This document shows, piece by piece, positions 46,193-59,300 of a stretch of 64,000 nt of DNA. The first letter of the stretch is position 1; every line of letters starts with the position of its first letter. The notes under the pieces are model-generated. The model saw nothing but the letters and a program-made list of their open reading frames with translations, was not told the origin of the DNA and ran no database searches. Made by a program: the position numbers and the translations under genes. This DNA comes from Vitis vinifera (Eukaryota; Streptophyta; Magnoliopsida; Vitales; Vitaceae): positions 5,905,001 through 5,969,000 of the forward strand of contig NC_081821.1 in assembly GCF_030704535.1 (NCBI RefSeq), written 5' to 3'.

Positions 46193-48133
46193 TTCATGTT
46201 TTTCTCTTTTAAGATTGACATTTATTTACTCACATCCATTTCCAACTTTTAATATTTTATTCCATTTTGAATTATCTATTAGATAAATGGAGATGAAACC
46301 TAAGGTCTAGGTTTAAGATTTTAAGCCTTTTAACACTCTGTGTAGATATATGCCTCAAGGTAGATCATAATAGCAAAACCTTAAATAACTAGGGATCAAA
46401 AATCATAAAAAAAAAGTCCTTAATATCAAGGAATAGACGATTATACCATCCCATTAATGCAAACTAGCATTAAAGGGCATTTACTCTTCATACCAATGCC
46501 TTAACACTTACTTTATTCCATTATTAAGTTTAATTATTCTCATTGTTTCCTCTCAAATCCTAACCCTAGGTTTTCATACTTCATACCCCAAGAAAGCCCT
46601 TTAGTATCTCATGGGTGTGTTGTCACCTACACAATCCATTAAATAAAAATAACAAATCATTATTGAAAATTAAAGAATTCAAAAATAATGTATTGATTGA
46701 TAATAATGGAAAAGAAAAACAAATCAAGATCTCCTTTTTATATTTTTCTCCTTAACAAAAATTTGAACTCCTTTAAAAAACCCTAAAAGTTGAGTTTTTA
46801 TAGTTTGGATAAGAGCCCTACATGTGATATGTTCCTATTGTCTGCTTATTTAAAAAAAAAATTTACTTAAAAAACTAAAAATTAATAAAAATATAACTTT
46901 TGAATGTTTGAGCCCCATTTTGGGTTTGAGAAATGTCAAAATAAGTCAAACCTTTGAATTCGCAACTGATATTGAATTGGGCTGGCTCATGTCGAAATGG
47001 ATTGCGACATGCATTTCGACTTTGTGAGTTGTTGAATTACGACATGGATTTTGAAAAATTTTCATTCCTACAAAAAAGTAAGTCAAAATGGCTATGTAAT
47101 TTTGACATTGGGTGTTGCTTTTACACTATCTATTTCAAATGGCTATGACATTCATTTCAGCTTCAATTTATACATTGTTTAAAGCATTGGATTCATGACT
47201 TCTTAAGCTTCAAATTAGTTGTGGCTTACTAAAAGATGGCCACAAGAAGTCTTCAAAATTCACGTTAAGGTAAAAGTATGTGCAATTGCTAGGTTTTGAA
47301 CTCTAATTTCCATGTTGATCTTCAAACTATGGGCTCCAACCTTCTTTCTTGTATTTACATGTCCTCTATCTTTTTCCATAACCTTCATTTCTCATCTGTC
47401 ATGTTGTGCATTACTCTATTTGTATTTGTTGAAACTCTTATCAAGTTTTATACTTTTGGAGCTTCTTTTAGGTATATTTATCTCATTCTTTACCATGGTT
47501 GTAAACAACTTTTGTAACTCATATCCTTTAAATTTGAGATTTAGCTCAAGATATATGTTAGATCCATGACTAAGGTTTTAGCAACAATTCGAGTTTAATT
47601 AGATGAATTAAGTCTTTATATTGCATAATTCATTCTCTATCTGTGCCTTTTTGACACATTTTGTGGCTTTAATCAATTTCCCACCTGCAAAATTTCAAAT
47701 TCATACTCCTTAAATCACAATCTCATTAGACAAAATTGAATTGAACCTAACTTCTTCCGTCAACTTTGGATATGAATCTTTTCGACAATTTTGATGCTAA
47801 CCTTTTAACTTGATATTATTCATTCTACCTTCTTCTTCATGTGCAAAAGAGCATGACAAATTTTGTTATAATCAAGAGTGAGTAAATTAAAGTCTTAATG
47901 ACTACGTTAAAGAAATCAAGTTATGAAGAAAATCAAATTTTGTGAATAAGGTTTTGTCACTACTACTCCATATGTCGTTCCTTCCACCAACTCTAAGTCC
48001 TAGGAGCCTCCTCAATTCCTCAAGCAACTATTGCCCAAGTTTAAATTTAGCAAGCTAACACCACTTTGAATGGCCTCTTGAAGACACAAATTGAAATTTT
48101 CTTTTTATTGATTTTTATGAACAAACATCCTAG

Positions 48134-48168
<35 letters not shown>

Positions 48169-48820
48169 ATTTTATTTAAAAAATCAAGCTTTCGATAACC
48201 CTTTAAGGGCATTTAGAGAGGGATCTAGTCAACAAAGTTCAGACTTTTTCACCATTTTTTAGTTTTTTTAAGGTCTTCTCTTCGTAAAGCCATCTTTGGA
48301 CCAATCTCTTTTAACAAATAAGACAAGGATAGACTAAATAGTATTTTTTTTTGAAAACTTTCAACTTTTGATAACATTTAGTTGCCATTTAATCCCACCC
48401 AAGTACCATTATCAGAGGTTAATTGAGTTATCGAAATACTTATCATTTAGAATATGGGTAGAAACAAAATGTCAATCAAGCTTCCAAAATTTATCAAGAT
48501 TCTTGTACATCACAATTAGCTACGGGTAAGGTGACTACAAGAGAATCATTATGGGGAGATGTTACTTCATCAAATGGAATCTATTAAAAAATGAGGTGTC
48601 CAAAATGAGGTTTTCAGAGAATTGTAAGTTGAACTTTCACTCCCACTTGACTAAAGATTCTTTGTTATCATTCTCTTATGAATTGCTTAGAAAGCTTCTA
48701 GTACTTCCTTGTTTTAGGGAAATTTTCTTGCTTCTTAGTGAAAAATTTGAAAGTTGTCATTTCCTTAGATACATCTCCACAACATGTTTGAGACTCTTGC
48801 ACTCTTCCATTATATGCTTA
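46193..48820. other. Repeat-derived spacer
   Basis: No gene supported; short open frames here (for example 47296-47569) overlap each other without family resemblance. Confidence 0.4.
48136..48164. repeat. (CA)n microsatellite
   Basis: About 14 CA units. Confidence 0.9.
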
Positions 48821-49200
48821 TGTAACAACTCACACCCAACTATATAGATATTATCCGCTCTAAACCCAAAAGGGTCCTTACGACTTTAAAACGCATTTAC
48901 AATGTTAAGAGGAGTTTATACATATCTAGCCTTAAAAACTTTTTCTCATATGTTAAATATTACATCCTATGAATATAATGATATGCAAAATATTTACTTT
49001 TTTCTTGTTTCATGGAATCTTCTTTTTGTTGGAGCCACCAAAAGTTTGGAAGTTTTCCCAATTCCTAAAACTCATGGGGTCTCATCCCATTATAAACTTG
49101 GAACTTTGGGAACATGAACATGTAGGGATTTTACTTTCTAATATACTAGTAGCAGATGGGCTAGAAATCAAACCATGTACTATCTGAGTTACTACCTAAT
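48821..49200 (+). mobile_element. Short LTR-type (TRIM-like) repeat, fossil
   Basis: Starts TGTAACAACTCACACCCAAC and continues TATTATCCGCTCTAAACCCA, then CTTTAAAACGCATTTACAAT. This matches the widespread eudicot repeat beginning TGTAACAGCCCAAGCCC with AGATATTGTCC and TTTAAAACGCGTCT. It ends near GATGGGCTAGAAATCAAACC. Non-coding and diverged. Confidence 0.55.
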
Positions 49201-50367
49201 GAGATAATTTTCCTTTAATCGAATGTACATGCACCTTTAACTCATCGAGATGTATTTGCAAAGGTCCCTTATCTTTGACAAAACGAATTGTTCCATTTTG
49301 GATTGACTTGTCCTCCACATAGTGGGGTGAGTCATCTTGAAGTGGTTGCATAATTGCCAAAGGAGTGCCAGATGAGGCGAACATAGGGAATATAATTGTT
49401 GTCGTAACTCTTGATTATCCTAGGCCAGTGTTTAATTATGCTACAAAGAATGAATCATATATTCAAAATGCTCTTGTTGTTATTGCAATTAGTCCTCCAA
49501 GCATCTTAATGGATCCTTTGCTTCATTATGCTCCTTTGCTATCACCCTCAATATTTGCTCTTGTTGATGAGATATTTTGTTCCCACATATGACACCAAAA
49601 TGTAAGAGCTCAAAACTTATTCTTCTCATTCATGGATCTGATATTTAAACAAAATCTTCATAGGTAATTATGCGAATGTGCACATGTAGCCCCAAAACTA
49701 ACCTTTGAGGAACATGTGAGTCGGAAAAACTTGTCATTCCGTTCTTATTCATTTTGAGTTAGGGAACAAGGTGATAGAATCTAATTCCGAATATTTTGCA
49801 ATGTGACAACCAATTGATTTTCTTCATAGGGTGTTTCCACATTTTGTGGCCTTATAGTTTTCATTTAGTCTCCATTTTCTACACTTTTGTATCATAAACT
49901 TGATGATGGACAATCATTCAGTCAAATTCGAGCGGTCATTCCAATATCTATGAATATCATTAACTAATCATATTTGAAATAGCTATTAAAAAAAGATTTT
50001 TTTTTCTTTGACTTTTATCAATGTTTAAGCAAATTAAATACATTTGCTTTATTTATTTATTTTAAAAAAAGTCTAACAAAAAATGAAGACAAAATAGTTA
50101 TCACAACTTTCTTTTTGTTTTTTTTTTTTAAACTTGTATGAGAAAAATATTTCATAGTTAATATTTTTTTAAAATGATATTTTAACTTCATTTCAAGAAA
50201 AAGTTATTTGCGTCATTGAACCGGGACCTAGGCCCAAGTTCGTCCGGGCTTCAATGGGCCATGCTTCGCTCAACTCGCAAAGATTTAAGACTTTCGAACA
50301 GATCCAAGCCCAAATTTCCTCCCTCTCTCTGTCTTTCCCTCCCAAGTCCCACCTCAGCGATTCCCAG
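49201..50367. other. Spacer upstream of CSTF50
   Basis: No gene recognised in 49201-50200. The last 150 bp are GC-richer and should contain the CSTF50 promoter and leader. Confidence 0.4.
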
Positions 50368-53300
50368 ATGGATGAATTGCAAAGGAAAATGGAGCCAAAC
50401 TTGGAGCAGACACTGCAAGAGGGAAAGCTCTATCGCCAGATCAATGCCTTAATCGTTGCCTATCTTCGCGACTACAATCTCACTCAGGTTCACTGTCTGT
50501 TTTTGGAGAAAATCTCAGCTAACAAAATTAGAATAGTTTCCTTTTCTAAGCTCTAAAGTTTCATACAGTGCTTGCCGTAGTTAAGCAGAATTAGAGCCCT
50601 AGTTTATTCTTTTGCTTTCTCGGCTACCTAATAGGGTGTGGAAATTTTCTCCTGGTGCTCCGTTTGGTTGGGAGAACCTTGAGGGAAATGAATCTAAGTT
50701 CTGGTTTCCGGGAAAGTAATTAAGTGAGTTATTTGGTTCGTTCGGACTAGATAAGAACGTTCAAATTTATTTGTGGATGAATAATTTGGACTTCGAATAT
50801 TGGAACTGTGAAATTCAAGAATCGTGTTTTTTGTAGGCTGCAAGTGCGGTTGCTTCGGCGACAATGACGCCGTTGAATGTGGATACTCCTCCCTATAAGC
50901 TTATTGATTTGGTTGCTAAGGTTTGAATTTGGATTCTTAGGCCTTTTGTTGAAATTTGATTGTTGAGTTGGAAAAAGGAGAATTTTTCTGGTCTAAGATG
51001 TTAACAGGGCCTTGCAGTGGAGAAAGATGAGATGTTAAAAGGAGGGGTTCCTTCCGCTGCATTTCTTGATTCAGGTGCGGTCATGCCTGTGACATATGGT
51101 TCAATCCCAGCTCCTCGAACTGTGGCCGTTGATTTTGGGCAAGTAGTTTCTTAATGTTGCTTTCTTTCTAATTTACGTGCCTTTGTTTTTAGTGCTTCAT
51201 GTTTTGATTTTTCTTTCAAGTGCTTTGTTGGACAAAATTTGTTGCTAAAAATTAAGGATGTTGATTAATATTGTTACATTACATGTAGTTAGAATGTTAC
51301 GATATTGGTATAATATTAAATGAATTCAGACCAATAATATTAAATGAATTCAGGAGCGTGATTAATGAAGAGGTTGGGGTATTGGAAGGGAGATGGTCCA
51401 ATAGGGTGTGACATTTGGAAGCGATTTTGGAAAGCTTGGGATGTTTCTAACCAGTGTTGTCAAAGGCAAAAGGCAGTGCCAAGGCGATAGGACCCCTTTT
51501 AGCCTGAGGCAAAAGGCGAAAATTAAGGCAATCACCTAACTATAATAAGACAATAAAATAGTATATATATTTACCATTTTACCTATTCTATACTCAACCA
51601 ATATAAATATTCTTCAATATTCAATACTACTAAATTTTCATCCCCTATGATGCCTTATAAAATTAAGAAAATAGTAATAATCATTCAAAGTGTTAAATAT
51701 AATACCACAAATCATAAGAAAATCCATACTATTTAGATAATTCATCATGTCCATATGCATATTCTAATGTTCCAAACATCCAAAAATAAAAATAAGAAAC
51801 AAAATAAGATAATGAACGTCCTAAAGAAGCTTTAAGCATTATCGTTGTAGTCATCATTGAAATTAAAATTGTCATCACTTCCATCAAGACTAGATTGGTA
51901 TCCCTCCATCTCAGTATCATCCTCTTCAATGTCCTCTAAATTGCTTTCTTTCTCTTCAAAATCAGGTTGTGAAGTAGCAGCCACTAAATTCCCCTTTAAA
52001 CTTGTCTTTGATCTTGGTCGAAGTCTAGTGGAAATATTTGCATCTCCAACACCTGATGCACTTGCCACTACACCCCATGTCAAGCTATCATCCTCAAAAA
52101 CCAAGTCATCCTCCGCATGAATGGTGGTGTCTTCTTCACTTATTTTTCCAATCAACCACTCATTACTTTCATCAATATCTACTAATGAGATGTGGTCAAT
52201 GACGTTGCATCTATCATATTGTGCTTTAAGAGCTTGGTTGTATTTAACAAACACAAAGTCATTTAGCCGTTTTTGCTCTAGTTTGTTCCTCTTATTGGTA
52301 TGAATTTGCAAACATTTATTAGTAAATGTTACCACAAGCTACATTAGTTATAACAACTTAGGTTACTTAACTAATAAAAATTCTAATTTTATAAATTTAC
52401 ATATTATATAATCAACAAAGTATTAAATACTTACATGCTCAAACACACTCCAATTACATTCATAACCCGATGCACTACAAGTCAAGCTAAGAATCTTTTT
52501 GGCTAGTTGTCGTAAATTTGGGGTTGTGTTGCCATATAGTTTCCACCATTCAGCTATAATGTTTCAAATGCAAACTAAAAATTAGTAGACTACCAAGTAA
52601 TATTTTATCTAATAGCTAACAAAATAAGTTATTTAATATCTTATTTAGAAATATAAACTTTCTTAAAGTACTTTATAGTTTATACCTAGAGCTAGTGTCT
52701 TCCTTGATCTAATGGCTATTGGAATACCAAAGTGACCCTCTGCATTCTTATAAGTCAACAACTCACGAATGATCTTATCTTGCACATCAATGTCAAAAAC
52801 TAATCTATCTATACAAGAATATAATTCTGATGTTACTTCTTTATCAAACTCCACACGAGGGTTGTCATAGAAAAATTCTGGGTTTAAGAAGTGACCGCAA
52901 CCCACTAAAGAGCCCTTGAGAAGGAAGGGCCTCTCTCACTTTCCTCCCAGCCTCTTTTTAAAAGAGATTCCACCCCTTGCGGTTAGGCTTCCACATGAAT
53001 AGGCCCACTTCTAACCTCCCCAGGCCCAATTCTGTTCTGGTCCAAATGAACAGACCCACTTTTAAGCTTCTCAAGCCTAATAAATTGCCCACCTAGTCTG
53101 TTGACACCCCCTACTCCTTGACCCCTATTCACTAGGCTTCCTTCCCCAACAACTACCTCAGTGCCATTGACAGTCCCCCCTGCAGAGGATGCAAAAGAAA
53201 AGTCTGCTATACTCTTTGAAAAGCTTCCAAAGGATGACATGTTTTGTACCCCAACCTGCACCTTGAACTGAAACTCCTTTTCCAGCAAGCTTCCACTGTA

Positions 53301-56300
53301 CACAGCGTGTGGTCTTTCCCCAACTTCATCTTCATCCGCTAAAACACCCACCCCAAGATATCTTCCCACTGACACCACCTGAGAAAACCAAGGCAGGGTT
53401 TCCCACCACAGTTAAATGGAGAAACTCCCCGACCCAACCACAATCTGAATAGAGCTAGGTAAATCCCTACCAACCAACTTCACCAAAATTCTAGCCCATT
53501 GCAACTCTGTGAAGCCGTATTCTCATCCACTGCAATGAAACATCCACAACCATCTCTTATCAATTTAAACACCTCGCAGCTCCAAAGATGAAGAGGGAGA
53601 CCCACCACCCTCACCCAAGCCTCGTTAGCGATGGCTCCATTACAAAAGCACCCCACCTCCGGGTTCCATTTTTCCAAAAATAAAACGTTCTCCTTAACTC
53701 TCCTCTTGCTTCTAGCTAGGACTCGCTTAACCTCACTTAACAACTCAAACTCAAATAGCAGAAGTCCTCTTCCCAACACAGCTATGTTCAAACTCCCTTT
53801 GAGGAGCCAATTGTGATAAGCCCAACTCTTTAGAAAATCCAACTCAGGGAAAGGGATTGAGAAGTTTCCCCACCGGCCCACCAAATAGCGATCCAACTGT
53901 TCCAATCTTCCTTGCATCTCCCTCCTCCCCAACTCCAACCAGATTTTGTCTCCTAACCTACCCGTTTTCGATTTTGCAACATCCGCAAAAGTCCTTGGTT
54001 CCAACTCCTTTTCCTTCCTAAACACCTCAAGGGATTGAGAATCCTTTAAGCCTCCAGAGGGAACGACCCCAGTCTCTCTCAACTTCTCTGCCAAGATATT
54101 CCAGCTTCCAATCAACCCCTTCCTTTCTAGAAAAATTAGACAAAATCTTTTTGCCTCTAGATCATGAACAGAGCAAAGAAGAAATCTTCCCGCCTCGTTT
54201 GAGCGACGCTCCAGCCTATACTTCCTTCCCCCCTCCTCCCAAACGAGGGACCAACTTCTATTGTCACTCCTTCTACAGTAAGTCTCAACTCCATCCAACA
54301 AACTACTAAGGCTTGCATCCCCAAATCTGATCCAGGAAGGTAGCCCTCTGCATCTCTCCCAAATGCACCTTCTCAACTTCCCTCCTACATCGTCAACCAA
54401 AAGCTCAAAAGATTTGGATTCCACAGCAAACCATCTTCTTTCACCCGTGTGGCCTTCCTTCATCTCCATACCCTTCAAACCTCTATATTGAAGTACCAAT
54501 TCTCCAAGGAATCATAATCATATTCTATTGCTTTATCATTCTCCCCATTATTATTAATGTCCACCTATTCTTTTTCTTCATCCATCAATTGCAGTGATAT
54601 TTTTCCTCATCCATTAATAATAAGATAATGATTATATATGAGCTCAACCACTAGAGTGGCCAACAATTTTCCTATTTCTTCTATTAAATCATTCCTTTTC
54701 CCTTATCTTTAAAAGGTTAATTGGAAGTTAACTAAACCCTTATTTTGTAAAAGGTTTTAACTCAAGCCTAGACCTAAGCCAAAACTTAATTTATACCAAT
54801 AGTCCACAAAAGCATAAAACCATTAAAACTCTTGAATAATAAGGATTAAACCTCCTATAAAATATATATATCCAAAAGCACACAAAGGTCCAAAATCTAT
54901 TAAAATCCTTTGAATATTTGATGCTTAGGCCTCAACAAGGTGAGGCTTAAGCCTTAATTGCCCTGACTGAGGTTGTAGCTTCAAGGCTAATTTGGAGAGC
55001 CTCCCATTGAGGGTGGCCTCAAGGCATACGCCTCAATAACTTTTTAAAACACTAGCCTTCATTCACAATTAGTTTTAGGAAGGATGGGGAGGATTCTTTT
55101 CATTGGAAGGTGTTTACGAAGTGGTGCTTCTTAGAGAATCTTTTTCAAAAGTGCTCTCCCTGAACATCTATTCTATCTTCAATTCTTCACATTGTTGGTG
55201 GTTAAGGGCTATGATCGCTTGTGTAAGATGGGGTTTCTTGCTTGGGAAATGTGTTTTGTTGTGATTGGAGATTCTCTCCATTGCTTCTCTCTTGTGTAAA
55301 AGGAATAACTATGGTGAAATTGTTGCTGTTACCTGGCATACCTGCAATTCATAGCTCCTTCATTACAACATTGTTGAGTTTTTGTAGGCTTTGCTATTCT
55401 CTATTTTTAGCAGATAGTGGTCTTTTTTTATGTTTTTTCTTTCCTTCTGCGGGAGGATGCTTTAGCTTGTTGAAATGGTAGTTGTGCTTGAAAAAGCGCA
55501 AAGGAAAGTGTGGAGATGGCACTACTGAAGTATTTTTTTGGTGTTGCTGTGAGGAGCATAATAAGAGGAGTTATGAAGGGGCAAAGATGTCTATTGTTCA
55601 TCTTTGGGGGAGCTTGTCTTTTCTTGAGTTCATTGAGAGTTGTGTGTAGGGCTAACCTTGTACACTTGTTCCACTCTTTCTTTTTGTTGTATCCTTGTAT
55701 AGTTCCTTTGTACTAGGGTTTGCCCTCATAATGGCACTCTGTGTGTGTGTGTGTGTGTGATATGTAATTTTGGACAAGTTGATGAAACTTCCTAGAAGTT
55801 GGTTCTCCAATGTTTTGCAAAATCTGTTAACATCTTGATTCTCTATATGTTCCCTTACTGCTTGCTATTCATTTCTGCATATTTTCTCACTAAAGATGTC
55901 CTCCCACTTGCAGTTTGTTAATTGTCTTCAAATTGTATTCCCAAGTTGCATTTTTCATATTTTTCCTTTTTGGGTCATAATTCCAGGGTCCACGTCATTA
56001 TCTCATGTTTTGTGGTTGCTATGCTTGAGTTAACTTATTTGCATTAGGAAATATGGGCCACCCATATTCCCAAATATGATAAAGGTCAACTGCAATATCT
56101 GATTATGGAAATCCTAAAATGAAGTTGCTAATGCGTTTCTTTTGCCTACCAGTGCTGTGCATGATACAAAAGGCTCATCAAAGAGTTTTCCAAAGCATGA
56201 GACTCGGCATGTTTCAGAGCACAAGGTACTCATGTATAGGAAAATTCTTACATCATATGCTTTCTCTGCATTAGAATGCTAATTGCTTGCTTCTTGGCTT

Positions 56301-59300
56301 GTTAATAAAATTTTGTAGAACTTAGCCAGATGTGCAAGGTTTAGTCTTGATGGGAGGTTTGTGGCAACTGGGAGTGCAGACATGTCAATTAAGCTTTTTG
56401 AGGTATGATTATGTGCTTAGTTTCCATTCAAACTTGACTATATCTGAGTTCTAAACCACTATTCTCTTCTTCAGATTTCAAAAATTAAGCAAATGATGTT
56501 GCCGGATGCCAATACAAGGGATGGTCCAGTGCGACCTGTCATACGAACATTTTATGACCATATACAGGTAATCTTAACATCCTGAATTGGTGTTCATGAT
56601 GGGCAACCACAATTACCAATCCCTTGCCATAAAAATATTTATCTAAGCTGAAGCTGACCTAAAAATTATTATGCTGAGTTTCTTGTAACTACAGGGGAAT
56701 TGTTGTGGATCTTGGTTCACCTACCAGTTTAAGATTTAAGCCCTGTTTGGGAGAATTTCTTGAATGTAAAAAAGTAGCATTCAAGCAACCTTTAAGGATG
56801 TTCGAATTTTGAAATGTGAGCACCACATTACCAACGTAATTTATCAATGTTTTGAAAAAAACCAGAGAGATCCTTGGCCTGAAATATATTTTTATTTAAG
56901 AATGCAAAAATTATCCTTATTTTATAAAAATATTTTTAAGGCATAGTTCCTAAATTTAAAATTAATCGTGTAGTAGAAATAGTTACTTTTGCTTCTAGCT
57001 TTTCTATAATTAGAAGCAAAGGTTAAAATCTATCCCAAGAGACCCTTAATCATGGTGACATCAAAATTTTGGCTCTTAAGTTGTTTCTACAAGAGTGTTT
57101 CACTAAGTGTTTAAGTCTCTCATCCTGATGCTAGCCTCAAAGGTTAAAAGCTATCCCAAGGGACCCTTAATCATGGTGACATCAAAATTTTGGATCTTAA
57201 GTTGTTTCTACAAGAGCGTTTCACTAAATGTTTAAATCTCACGTCCTGGTGCTAGCCTTAAGGTTAGAGAAGGTAGCTTGGAGACTATAACCTTAGTACT
57301 AGGGAATTGAGACCTAAGCTTCATGCCCTCAAGGTAAGAGGTAGCCTAAAGACCTTAGCCCTGGCGCAGGAGGGTTGAGGCTTAAGCCTTACTTTGTTCA
57401 AACATCCAACTTTGAGGCCTACACTTTCCCTCATTTGGGCAAAACGCCTCAAGAACACCTTTGGCCTTTTAAAACATTTGTCTGTAACTTTATGGATTGG
57501 TTTGGTTGCATCTGGAAACAACCCAAGTTCCTTAATGTGAATGTTAAACTAATTGAAGTGTTTTTAAATGTAGAGGTTATTATAGTTGTCAAAGTGGAAA
57601 CCAAAACTGAAGGTTCTATGCACTTAGTTTTTTTAGAAATTTCCACTAAAGAATTGGAAAACATTCTATTAGAGTTTTGCTCAAATCTAAGCTCATATAT
57701 TGATGTCTTGATTGTGATAACCTTATTTTGTTAAAAGCATCTCTCTCTCTCTCTCTCTCTCTGTGCCCCCTCCCCCCTCTCTCTTTCTCTCTATCTCTGT
57801 GTGTGGCTGTGCGCATGTTTTCAAATTGCTTTTTTGGGTTTAGTTCAAAATGTGGTAATCTTATTTTCTCAACAACCTCTCTCCCCCCCCTCTTTGTCCT
57901 TCCCCATGGTTCAAAGTCACAATATTGGTTGTTGACTAAGGTGGTCTTGAAACACATTAGTCTCGGTGTCTTGGATCGATACTGGTTATATGCAATATAT
58001 GCTACTATAGAAGCTCAAATTTTTTTAAAAATTATCGGAAAAAAAAACAATTAAATAGACTAAAAGATTAATAAATTTAACTTTTATTGGATTTAATATT
58101 GTTTAAACACTCATAAAAGTATGTGTTCAAATCATTATTTAATATTGTAAATTCTTTTATTTCATAACTTCATGTTAAATTTAATTAATTATAATTTTTA
58201 GAAATTAATTATGACCTTTTGATATAATGTTGATACAAGTAATTGTTAATTTCTTAGTATTATTTTATCCTATAAATAAAAAAATTAAATCTGCATCCCT
58301 TATGTAATTGTATTAAATAAATTACAACTAATTTTATGTAAAATGTAATTAAATTAAAATTATGACATTTTAATTTTTATAATTAGTCAATTTTCTTTAA
58401 GTTGAACATGATCCATTTAACTATACTAATTAGCTAACCCTCAACCACTAGCCCAATATCCATTTCCTATTAAAACATTATCATGCCTATTTTTATATCT
58501 AATACAATATTTTGACATTAGAAATTGTAACTTGCTAAAGAAAAATTATTTTTTTATAACGAGTTTGTTTGAAAATAAGTATTTTAAACTTTTTGGAATA
58601 TTTGTCCAATTTTAAAAATGCAACCATTTTAAAGTAATATAATGTTTAAAAAAGAATTAACTTCATTTTTCCACTTAAAATAAGAAAATAAAAACTTATT
58701 AATTTTACTTTTATTTGAATTAACATAATAACCAAACCATAACAACCCAAAACCTGTTACCCATTTCTGCCTCACACATTCTCTGCAACTGGGTTGAATA
58801 AAAGTACCTTTCCTGATCCAAGAAAGTAAACTCCATTTCTAAATCAAATATTTTCCCTTCTTTCCAAGTTCCAGGCTCCTCCTCATTTGCATTGACCCAC
58901 ACCACTAACATGATGCGCCAACAACTCAACTGCCTGGAACTCCAACTCAACTAACATTTTCCCTTCTTTCCAAGTTCCAGGCTCCTCCTCATTTGTATTG
59001 ACCCACACCACTAACATGATGCACCAACAACTCAACTGCCTATGCTGATTTTACTTGCAGACCTGGACATCTAGGCTCTAGGTGATGTTTAAACCAACAA
59101 ATAGCATCAGAAAACCAGAGATGTAGCATTTCATCTTCAAGTATAAGTCATCTCTGATGCTTGTCTGTGACCACCAAATCATCTGTGAAGTAGACTGAGT
59201 CATTTCATTATTAATCAAAATACTGAACTTGGATATCCATATCATAATGGGTTTGGCCGAGGCAGATACGACTCATCCAAGTCACACTGGTCTTGGTTGA

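Larger units (their letters stand above)
51452..55054 (-). mobile_element. hAT DNA transposon remnant in CSTF50 intron 3
   Basis: The left end CAGTGTTGTCAAAGGCAAAA and the right end (reverse complement TAGTGTTTTAAAAAGTTAT) are hAT-type inverted ends. Both subterminal zones carry GAGGCNNANGGC-like motifs. The minus strand encodes the C-terminal part of a hAT transposase. No clean 8-bp target duplication was found, so the ends or flanks have decayed. A LINE is inserted in it. Confidence 0.7.

Noticed and set aside
49196-49592. Overlapping 62- and 75-residue frames near 49.4 kb as gag-like genes
   Set aside because: No convincing capsid or protease pattern could be matched; left as unclassified spacer.
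53480-54499. A host gene of 339 codons on the minus strand
   Set aside because: The DUF4283-type ORF1 layout and the junction into hAT sequence mark it as a LINE fragment inside a CSTF50 intron.
57728-58054. Ser/Leu-rich open frame over the (CT)n tract
   Set aside because: Product of the microsatellite inside CSTF50 intron 6.
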